From contig JBBHKE010000472.1 of assembly GCA_037447655.1 (NCBI GenBank), positions 1-19,074 on the forward strand: a stretch of 19,074 bases of DNA. Direction: 5' to 3'. The notes under the pieces were generated by a model. It ran no database searches and was not told where the DNA came from. It saw only the letters and a program-made list of their open reading frames with translations. Shown here one piece after another: positions 8,778 to 16,883 of this stretch (positions are counted from its first letter, which is position 1; each line of letters begins with the position of its first letter). The DNA comes from Zygnema cylindricum. Taxonomy: Eukaryota; Streptophyta; Zygnematophyceae; Zygnematales; Zygnemataceae. The position numbers were made by a program, and so were the translations under genes.

Positions 8778-10605
8778 TTACGAACGAGGCGCTGTTCTTG
8801 ATATATTTAACAAACACGACAGGTAAGAAAAAAAACAATGTTAGTTTGTAGGTTAGCGACGACAAAATAAAAAAAAGGATAAAGGAACAAATTCGGAAAT
8901 CACAAACATACCGACTGCCGCAATTTTTTTGAGACAGCTCCCGTGTGAGCCTCGTCACTTGTTCTTGTTGGGCGGCCAATTGGTTAGTGAGTGCCTCAAT
9001 TATTCTTGGCTAATCCTCTTCAGTCGCTGGTGGGGGGGGGGCTAATCGGACGACGAACCCTTGGGATTTTGCATAGACGGGGTCGCGTCACTCTAAGATT
9101 TCGGAACTTATGTAGAACTGAGGTAAGAGCCGCTCGAAGAGCCATTACCTTGGGAGTTTTTCGACAATACTTGAGGACGGTGTATAGTCGGAGGTCCCAT
9201 GGATGGTGAAGTTGCAATAACGCGAGAACACTCACTCGAAAACCATGGTTGCCGTAAACAATCCACGTATGTCGTGGATCTGCTGATTTGAATTGCCGTA
9301 TGTGGGAAAACGTCGAGCCTCGGTCGTCACCGTCGATGAAAAGCCACGTCGGATGAGCGGGGACATCCAAGGGGATGTCGAGAATTTCCGGGTGGGGATT
9401 TTCCCTCGGATTTAGGGAACGCGGTTCACCATACCTCCAATGTTCTGGCCATTCGGCAACCGGAATGAAATGCTCGACCCAAGGCACAAAACTGCCCATT
9501 TCCTCAACTCCCGTGGGAGGAGGGAGAAACCAATCTGGATCCTCAACTCGGTATGGAGCTTGAGGACCTGGATTACCCAATACAATGCCTCTCTCCGTGT
9601 TCGATGTGGGAGGTGCCTCGAGCACGTCGTCATCATCCTCGTATTCATTCTTTCGTTGTCGTCTCTCGCTATCCGGACTTTTCTCGTCCTCGGTGGTGGC
9701 CTCATCCACATCCTTCCATACTCGAATATCCGTGGGATTTTCTAGTTCGGGGGTACGCTTTTCATCCGGCGGTTCCTCACCTTCCACAATGCTCTCGTCG
9801 CTATAAGAAGTTGAGGGGACGTAATCCTCGTCGCTCCATCGACTAACTTTTTGTTTTCCTAGTTTAATTTCCCTCCTCCTCTCTAACTTTATCCTTGCCT
9901 CGCTCCCTCCCCCCTCCTCCCTCTCATCAAAATTCATATTTTTCCTTATCCTCTTCTTCCTCCTCTCTACTCCTCCCCCCGCCTCACTCCCCTCCCCCTC
10001 CTCAACCGTCGCCTCTTTTCCCCTTCCTTCCTCACCTAATGACGCCCCGCCCCCACCCTCCCCCTCACCTTCGTCCTCCTCCTCCCTCTCATCAAAAACC
10101 CTAATTTTTCTTTTTCTCCTCCTCCTCATGCTCTCTACTCCTCCCCCCGCCTCACTTCCCTCCCCCTCCTCAACCGTCGCCTATTTTCCCATTTCTTCCT
10201 CACCTAATGCCGCGTCCTCCCCTCCCTCTCCACTCAACTTTATCTTTCCCACCCCCCCCCCCTCACCTTCGTCCTCCTCTTTCCTCCCATCAAAAACCCT
10301 AATTTTTATTTTTATCCTCCTCCTCCTCTGTGTCCTCCCCCCGATTCAATTCCCTCCCCCTCCTCAGCCGTCGCCTTTTTTCCCCTTCTTTCCACACCAT
10401 CTACCTCCTCCTCCCTACTCACATCAACAGATGCCCCCTTTTCCTTCCCTTCACTCTTTCCTCCTTCCCATCCAATGACTAACGGGGTTGCCGCCTCGCG
10501 TTGCCTCGCTAACTCTTCCGTGGTCGCCATAACAATGGGAGGATAGCGACGGCGATAAGCTATCACGGTACCTCGTCGCCTAATTTGCTGGTTGCTGCCC
10601 TCCAC
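8778..10605 (-). CDS. Unrecognised multi-exon gene with acidic repeats and C-terminal coiled coil, possibly a second transposon gene (probably damaged)
   Basis: The main open segment runs from 10129 to a GTGAGT donor at 9235, encoding an Arg/Glu/Gly-rich N-terminal part and then a more ordinary domain with DWFLPPPTGVEEMG, WVEHFIPVAEWPEHWRYGEP and HPTWLFIDGDDRGSTFSHIR. A likely further exon (9009-8912) encodes IIEALTNQLAAQQEQVTRLT plus RELSQKNCGS, a coiled coil, ending at a GTATGT donor. A last short exon (8796-8778) would end in a TAA. An upstream open segment from 10605 (MEGSNQQIRRRGTVIAYRRR) shares the same acidic repeat, but frame breaks and stops between 10312 and 10129 suggest damage or a missed intron. 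I do not recognise the family. Same strand as the transposase and next to its hairpin array, so a transposon accessory protein is possible; a host gene fragment is the alternative. Exon joins are predicted by eye. Confidence 0.4.
9895..10460 (+). repeat. Minisatellite of about 170-195 bp units, pyrimidine-rich on plus strand
   Basis: Three degenerate units, marked by ctactcctccccccgcctca at about 9967 and 10135 and by tgtcctccccccgattca at about 10330. Each is followed by ctccccctcctcaaccgtcg-like sequence and tcatcaaaaaccctaattttt-type sequence. On the minus strand the units encode repeated blocks such as RVFDEREEEDEGEGEGGGG and EATVEEGEGSEAGGGVERR, so the minisatellite lies inside the unknown gene. 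It includes a C-run near 10253-10261. Confidence 0.75.
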
Positions 10606-11234
10606 TGCGTAGCTTTAAGGACGCGAGTAAAATAGAACTGAAGAAGACGCGGCTACGGAAAGTGGAGAGAAAACAAAAAATAATAGCCCAAAACCCTACT
10701 TTGATGAAAAGTACACAGCAATGTTAAATACTACGATTTCGTGCGAGGGATACTTACATTATGTATGGTCGGGAACGGATTAGCTTTGTCGCCTACCCGA
10801 TGCGTTCGACTATTCCAACAATGGGGCGACGAAACGAAACAATGCATCCTACGTTTCATTTACTACCCGGTTTCAATATTGGGCGCCCTCTCCTGTTCGA
10901 CATTTCTTATACTTTACGTTTAAGTCACGGCTACACTTTTAACCGGCACGAATTATTTTTTCGAAACTTCCAACGTTAAACGCCATTGTCGTTGCCTTTT
11001 CGATTTAGCCAACATTTGCCGACAGTCCATTGAAGTAGCTTTTCGTTCACCACATTCAGGCGACGACACGTCGCATGTCCATTGGATTGAAGTCTTAATA
11101 AAAACTAATTGGACGACGTTGCAGAACCACATATCATAAAGACACGAGGTTGGGGGGGGGGGGGGGGGGGTAATTGGGCATATATAAACATACAATATGA
11201 GATGAATATAATCAAATATAAATTATTCAATATG
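10606..11234. other. Stretch without a clear gene; G19 run
   Basis: No protein-coding segment is convincing. It could be an intron of the neighbouring minus-strand gene, since the unknown ORF at 11235-11708 lies upstream on the same strand. It contains an uninterrupted run of 19 G at 11152-11170. Confidence 0.35.
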
Positions 11235-11708
11235 TCAAATTAAATTACAAACAATGCGAACTAGCGACACACAAATCAGGCAACCGGAGTTTGCGATATG
11301 AAGGTAAGGACACTGGTGAAAACTCATACTTGTACGATACACCCCCGAAAAATGTTGCGGAAACTTCTTGATAATTCTCGAGATGAGCAGTTCCTTTCCA
11401 TTTTCGTGACAATCGGCGATCATGCAATTGATAACTCGAAGTCGAGTAATTTTGGTTGAAACTTGTTGGACTTTTCGGATCGACAACGGGACGTTCCCGT
11501 ATGTATAACACAGTGAGTCCAAATCTCCGATAGTAGCGCTTTCCACGAGGGGGTCCACGTCGGGTGATCCCATTTCTTCACTCGGTGGGTCGGGTCTTTG
11601 GGTTTCGCTACAATCCATCTCCTCTAAGTCTAGAGATGGCAATAATCCGGCCGTAGCTGTGTTTTTCGGCGCAAAAAAAGTGGTAATATGCGAAGTTATA
11701 GGCCACAT
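11235..11708 (-). CDS. Unknown open reading frame with coding-like composition
   Basis: 157 codons on the minus strand. The middle part, MDCSETQRPDPPSEEMGSPD followed by an acidic linker and then YTYGNVPLSIRKVQQVSTKI and CHENGKELLISRIIKKFPQH, reads like real protein: mixed composition, acidic then basic, no low complexity. The last 35 codons look like read-through past a possible donor near 11340. It may be an isolated exon or the 5' part of the unknown gene at 8778-10605 on the same strand. No family recognised. A chance ORF cannot be excluded. Confidence 0.3.
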   Translation of the reverse strand: MWPITSHITTFFAPKNTATAGLLPSLDLEEMDCSETQRPDPPSEEMGSPDVDPLVESATIGDLDSLCYTYGNVPLSIRKVQQVSTKITRLRVINCMIADCHENGKELLISRIIKKFPQHFSGVYRTSMSFHQCPYLHIANSGCLICVSLVRIVCNLI

Positions 11709-12766
11709 ATTTGCAATAATAAAGAAAACGTTTTGGCCTCAAATGGATACAAAGAAAATAATAGAGATGCAAATGCCAAGGTAACCGGAGAATGTGAAAA
11801 GACACTGCCATTGATGGAGCGAACGCCGGATATAAATACCAAATACAAAAACCCAAGAGGGACAAAAAGGAGGGAAACCATTTTCCAAACTTTCGATGTT
11901 CAAAATTTGAATTTTAATAATTTGCGTGTCGGTGAATTATCAAAATATTATAGACGACACAGACAAAGCGGGAAACTTTCTAAAAATGCGTCAGTTTTGA
12001 GAGAGGGAGCATGCACGTGGTAGGCGACGGACGATTTTCATGAAAGAGCCATGGTAATTGCCTGCTGCTAATTGTATGTACGGATTGATTTTGGTATGGC
12101 AGCGGGTATGGCAGGCGGTTGGCGTCACGTCGTGCTGGAGCCGTAATGTTTGGGTGGATATAAAATTGTCCACGTGTAATCATGGGCGACCAATCACAAT
12201 ATGCTTCATATGAGGTGGTTGTCGAGTTTGTTCATTTTGGACCAATTTAGAATAAGAGTTTATTCTAATACATCATCATATTAACACTATTACCGGTCAC
12301 TAGCCGGAGATACAGATTGGAGTGCAACCATTTTAGAGTTAACACACATTTTAGCATCAATTCACTCTAATAAAACAAAGCATCGCGACAATATTAATGT
12401 AAAGAACCCTTATTAATGTACAGTGTCGAGATACAACGGACAAGCGACCAACTTTCTAGACAACAAGCGTTGCGTAAACATTACAACCGTACAAATGACG
12501 CAACTTGCAACTGGGAAAAAATGTACGCTTTACGGCGTAGCGTCGACGCTTAACCGCGATAAAATAGTCTGACATGCACGTGTGAATCTTTTAAGTGACG
12601 GCTTAAGATTTCAAAAAAAATTGTACGGGTACTTATATTAATGTAAACATGTTTGCGACCGACATTTATTTTTTCAAAGACCCAAATTAGAATTATTAAA
12701 CAATTAAAATGTATGTTTTTTTTCGAAATTTTCAAATTCTTATTTAGCGTAAACCACTGTAATTTT
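11709..12766. other. Gene-free stretch
   Basis: No gene recognised. Open frames on both strands are short and overlap. The part from 12400 to 12560 is rich in CG and GTAC words like 1523-3121. Confidence 0.35.
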
Positions 12767-12811
12767 TCATACACGCTAAAGAAACTTCTACGCTAATAGC
12801 GATTGGCGTTG
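12767..12811 (-). repeat. Terminal fragment related to the MITE at 3367-3530
   Basis: Read on the minus strand from a TA at 12813-12812, the sequence starts CAACGCCAATCGCTATTAGCG and continues to TTTAGCGTGTATG. This parallels CACCGCCAATCGCTATTAGCG followed by a GTGTACGC word at 3367. The other end of this copy was not located. Confidence 0.5.
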
Positions 12812-12813
12812 TA

Positions 12814-13850
12814 GTTATAGACGCGTAATAGGGTCCCGAGCGGGCCATCCTGCACGCCGTCAATTGCGCAGACGACAAAAACATCGACGGGATGGGCGGA
12901 CGGCACACCTACAGGCGTTGTTCCGTTGAAACCGATACCGTTTCGGTGTCCGATTCCTCCTAGACAAGAGATTGTACATACAGTACAAACCTGTACTTTA
13001 GTGTACTTTTCTGTTCTGTTTGAGCTCTGCGGTATTATAGAAGCTTACGCCAATGAAAGTAGACCGCGTGTAAGGCTTCCAAACAAAATGGCGGTGACGA
13101 TGAACGGTACGGTTTTGTTTTTTGACTTCACGACTTTGTTCCCGCAGTTTTCTATTATGCAATTCTTTGCCTCCACGTGTTTGATTTTGACACGCAAAAA
13201 TACTTTTGGATGTGTACAGTCTCAGGACAGTAATGTAGCATTTTCTTGTAGAAGAAACGGTCTAATGAACAGACGTTTCTTATTCGCTGTTACCATTGTT
13301 AGAGGTTACATACGACACCGAAACGGAGGGCTCTCGGTTTAAGACTTTAAGTGGAACACATATAACTCGTTCAATTCGCACGCTTGAGTGTCTGAACTCT
13401 GAAGGGGTTTGCACGCGTCCCGCAATTGTTGGTCCGCGGATTCTCCGGATGCGCGTTTCGAGGCCGAAAACGACAGTTTGAATAAGATCGCTTGGGATAA
13501 CGGTTCAACCGGTCGTACCGGTCGGGTTATCTGACCGGAAAAAAAAAAAAAAAATGTTTGAATTGAATCATGCAATCCCGGTCGACCTTCCATATGATCC
13601 TTAGGAATTATGAGTTTATGGTAACCCTAAAAATAACTCATAGAATAGCATAATGAACCAATGGAGCCTTAGGGATTTTTGGTACGTACTTTTGGTTTTT
13701 TTTAATTCTAGCCTTTAATGGTAGTGAACAATTTTTCATTTCAATCAAGTTTTGTACTTTGATGGTTTAACCATTGCGTTTTTCATAATAAAATCTTCCC
13801 ATTAGGGATATACTTTTTTTACTTTTTTATCTAAAGATACGTGTAGTTGT
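12814..13850. other. Gene-free stretch
   Basis: The longest frame, 12926-13342 plus (138 codons), has no recognisable motif, domain or splice context and is not supported as a gene. A poly(A) run lies near 13540-13553. Confidence 0.35.
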
Positions 13851-13855
13851 TTGTT

Positions 13856-14160
13856 TTCGCTTTTCCCTCTATATCTATTTTCCCTCTTTTTGCCTTTTCT
13901 TTTCTTTTTCTCTCGCACGTGTCATCTTTCTTGGTCCCTCCTCTCCCTCTTCTTCGTCTTTTCCTGCAACGAGGAGTGAGTACGAATACTCCAAATAACC
14001 ATATTAGGTGTGTGAATTTAACTTTCTACCTACGACTCCTCCCTCTCTAACTCTGTTTGTTCTCACTTCTCTCCACACCTTTCCTCTCTATTGTGGTCTT
14101 CCTTACACCTTTTCGTTATCCTATTTCTCTCCCTCTCCCTCTCCCCTTCCTGTTCTCTCC
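13856..14160 (+). repeat. Pyrimidine-biased stretch
   Basis: C/T-rich sequence (ccctctccctctcccc type) on the plus strand in two parts, about 13856-13970 and 14036-14160, next to the MITE at 14164. Open frames here reflect the base bias. Confidence 0.6.
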
Positions 14161-14163
14161 CTA

Positions 14164-14330
14164 CTCCACAATGTTTAAAACGAACCTATATTAGAATTAA
14201 AAACGCTAATTAAACTTTACCTGAAATAGAATAATTAAAAAATTAGATTCATCTACTCTATTTCATGTGATAGAGTCAAAATTTCGAGCGACAGAATTAG
14301 AGTAATTTACTCTAATTACGATTCGCGGTG
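14164..14330 (-). mobile_element. MITE, family B, copy 1 (reverse)
   Basis: 167 bp flanked by TA at 14162-14163 and 14331-14332. Read on the minus strand it starts CACCGCGAATCGTAATTAGA and ends TGTGGAG, and it aligns end to end with 18831-18997, which is also exactly 167 bp, with few differences. It contains a hairpin AATTAGAGTA-att-TACTCTAATT (14295-14317). The terminal inverted repeat is short (CNCC-type). No coding capacity. Confidence 0.8.
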
Positions 14331-14383
14331 TAGTGCATCTGATCGAATTTGATCCGATTGATTGCACTCGGTATAAATCGTGT

Positions 14384-14399
14384 ATCGTATCGATACGAT
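14384..14399. repeat. Perfect 16-bp palindrome ATCGTATCGATACGAT
   Basis: The palindrome sits 53 bp outside the family-B MITE, extended by imperfect AAATCG/CGATTT flanks. It could be a protein-binding dyad or chance. Confidence 0.5.
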
Positions 14400-14509
14400 T
14401 TATCTGCCGTATCGAGATGCTATATCGCTCATCAGATGCGACACGGGGTCACGGCCTCACGGGCGACCCGCGATATAGGATATTTTTCTATATGGTACAG
14501 ACTACAGGT

Positions 14510-15301
14510 CAAAGGTCGCAAAGTCAATTTTTTTCATACCTGAAACCGACCGTTTTATTTTTTCAAAATCTGAGTAAGCGACGCCCGACCGAGTTTTGTC
14601 ACGCTCCAAAATTGTTAACCGTTAACCGACCGTCGTTTACGAGAAAAAAAATTAACCGAATCTTGATTTTTCGCGACTAACCGTGCCCGCCCGTAACCGA
14701 AAAAGTACAAAATTAATCAATGTACGACGGAATAAGCCAATAATTACGATTTGTCGCGTTCCCTAAGATTTGCGAAATGAATAGTGTTACTACCGTGTCA
14801 GATTTGCGACGCTTTGTCGCGTTCCCTAAGATTTGCGAAATGAATATTGTACTACCATGTCAGATTTGCGACGCTTTGTCGCGTTCCCTAAGATTTGCGA
14901 AATGAATATTGTACTACCGTGTCAGATTTGCGACGCTTTGTCGCGTTCCCTAAGATTTTCGAAATGAATAGTGTACTACCGTGTCAGATTTGCGACGCTT
15001 TGTCGCGTAGCTTACTACAGTACCGTGTCAGATTTGCGACGCTAATTATGATGTCACGTACTTCCACGATGCCAAAGAGTACAAAGTACAAGAATGTTGG
15101 ATTATAGGGACAGTACAAAATTTTCATTTTTTTTTGGTTTTTTGGTTGACCGACCGTAACCGACCGTTTTTTTTTTCTTGGTGAATCAACCGACCGTAAC
15201 CGCCCGACCCCCAAAATTTGGCAACCGAATCCGTTCCGGATCCGGCGCGGGCGGTCGGTTAACGGTCGGTCACGGTTTCGGTTGACCGTTTGCGACCTCT
15301 G
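14510..15301. mobile_element. Non-autonomous hAT element with terminal repeats and 8-bp target duplication
   Basis: The left end starts CAAAGGTCGCAAAGTCAA. The right end, read inverted, starts CAGAGGTCGCAAACGGTCAA. These match closely and follow the CAGNGGTCGCAAA-like pattern of hAT termini. The flanking 8-mers are CTACAGGT (14502-14509) and CTACAAAT (15302-15309), 6 of 8 identical, as expected for an aged hAT target duplication. Subterminal sequence is full of GACCGTAACCGACCG words, including an internal inverted repeat CCGACCGTAACCGCCCG / CGGGCGGTCGGTTAACGG near 15190-15265. It has no transposase; the middle is a 62-bp tandem repeat. Confidence 0.75.
14751..15043 (+). repeat. 62-bp tandem repeat, four full units and a partial one
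   Basis: Units are 14751-14813 (63 bp), 14814-14875, 14876-14937, 14938-14999 (62 bp each) and a shortened 15000-15043. Each starts TTGTCGCGTTCCCTAAGATT and ends TCAGATTTGCGACGCT with one to three differences. The junction of consecutive units makes an inverted repeat GCGAC-gcttt-GTCGC, so every unit boundary is a small hairpin. It lies inside the hAT element. Confidence 0.9.
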
Positions 15302-15310
15302 CTACAAATA

Positions 15311-15528
15311 CAACGTGTATTGCTATTAGTGTTAACGATTTTTTCGTCACGTAAAACATCTTTTATCTGTACACAATAGTCGGATTTTCAATTTAAAACC
15401 GCTAATCGGAAAGCTGAGAATGAGACCTTTCAATCGCAACCGTCAGATCCAAAATCCGATAAATGTGTACGGAGAAAAGATTTTTTAAGATGCTAAAAAA
15501 ACATCAACACTAATAGCGATTCACGGTG
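15311..15528 (+). mobile_element. Foldback MITE, family A, copy 3 (diverged)
   Basis: 218 bp. Left arm CAACGTGTATTGCTATTAGTG, TTTTTTCGTCACGTAAAACATC and GTCGGATTTTCAATTTAAAA; the core matches copy 1 in the same orientation. The right arm ends CACTAATAGCGATTCACGGTG. TA flanks lie at 15309-15310 and 15529-15530. It is more diverged than copies 1 and 2, and starts one base after the hAT target duplication. Confidence 0.8.
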
Positions 15529-15530
15529 TA

Positions 15531-16680
15531 CTGTACTGCCGGCCAGTCACTTGACGAGAAACGTATTAGGGCAAAACTTGAGCGACGTATGACCAATGAA
15601 AAATAACCAATAGTTGAGCTGGAAAACTTTTCAGACTTCTTTTTGATTGGAATCGGACATAACCTTTTGTGTATGTGATCGTAGCCGTCAACAAAAAAAT
15701 GAACGACCTTTAATGGACTTAGGGCTAGGCTCCATTGGATCATAAATAACCTTGGTTTTGGGTCAAAATATTGGTCGTTGTAAACACTTTTCAAGTGATT
15801 CACAACATATTTGCTCATTGATACACGAGGGATGATAAATTATGTCAAAAATGGAAGTTAACCACCAACTTAATTACATTTCCATTTTTAAGAAGTTTAT
15901 TGTACTACTTCATTTTAAACTAAAACATTTTAGTCGTAAAATTTCCATATTTATTATCAAGAAATGAGATAAAATTGTCGAAGATGTACTTGAATAAATT
16001 GAATAAAGATTGTTCAACTTAAGTGAAAATCATACTTGACAATAATGACTAAAGCTACTTCCATCTTTTAGCTTTTTTATTTTTTAATTCAAATTGTGAA
16101 CTATTAGCAACAAATCAGAACAATGTTGCAAAAAAAACTCACTCAAAAACACCTGAAGATTTTTAAAAAAACTATTACAAAGTGATCGTCATAATACACA
16201 CAGTTGTTTGGACCAAAATTAGTTGTAGATAAGTCTTATATTCCACAAAGGTAAAACAAGATTTTTATCGTTGACATATATTTTGTTTAAATTGTGATTT
16301 CTTCATATTTTTTTTGATCGAGAAATAAAAACCATAGAACCCTAAGTAAGCTAACAAATTTCCTTATATTTAAATATGTGAAAAGACTGATGACCGCCGA
16401 AAACAAACAAATAGACGACACAAATTCCACCGTAATGAAATCACGGTAGTCGGTATTACACTAAAATAGCTAAACTCATACAAAACAAAGAAAAGGTTTA
16501 CCAATACTAGACAATACTAAACATAAACGCAAACACGACCAGTACGCCGATTCGCAAATTGCAACTTAACAGAGAGACCTACAAACGATAAGATAATCTT
16601 AAGGCCCCAACCTATCAAGGCTATTTATTCATACCTTTTGCCCATAAAGACGTAAATAACAGATATACTACTACCAATCA
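15531..16680. other. AT-rich gene-free stretch
   Basis: No gene, hairpin array or repeat copy was recognised. This is the region downstream of the PLAC8 gene. The 102-codon minus frame at 15510-15818 starts outside and ends inside the MITE and shows no family signature. Confidence 0.35.
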
Positions 16681-16689
16681 AGCAATTAT

Positions 16690-16695
16690 TTTATT
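16690..16695 (-). promoter_or_regulatory. Candidate poly(A) signal AATAAA of the PLAC8 gene
   Basis: AATAAA on the minus strand, about 190 nt past the PLAC8 stop codon. A second AATAAA lies at about 16629-16624. The surroundings are AT-rich, so chance occurrence is possible. Confidence 0.35.
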
Positions 16696-16883
16696 AAAAC
16701 TTTTAGATAATTCTTCAAGGGAGAAGGCATAATATTTTCCATTTATCACATATGGTCTTCCTTTTGTTTTCTGCTCCACTAGATTCACAATGGTATAAGT
16801 TTGGACCACATGGGACATCGTAGTTAGAGTACATCCTTGTATTTACACAGGAAAACAGATGTCGCAGCATGTCTTTGTATATT

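Noticed and set aside
9553-9846. Plus-strand frames opposite the unknown gene
   Set aside because: Mirror frames of the acidic minus-strand coding segment; Ser/Pro/His-rich and unsupported.
12926-13342. 138-codon plus-strand ORF
   Set aside because: No recognisable motif, no supporting splice signals, ordinary length for chance in this composition.
14751-15043. Possible CRISPR-like array
   Set aside because: The units are contiguous 62-bp tandem copies without unique spacers, inside a hAT element in eukaryotic DNA.
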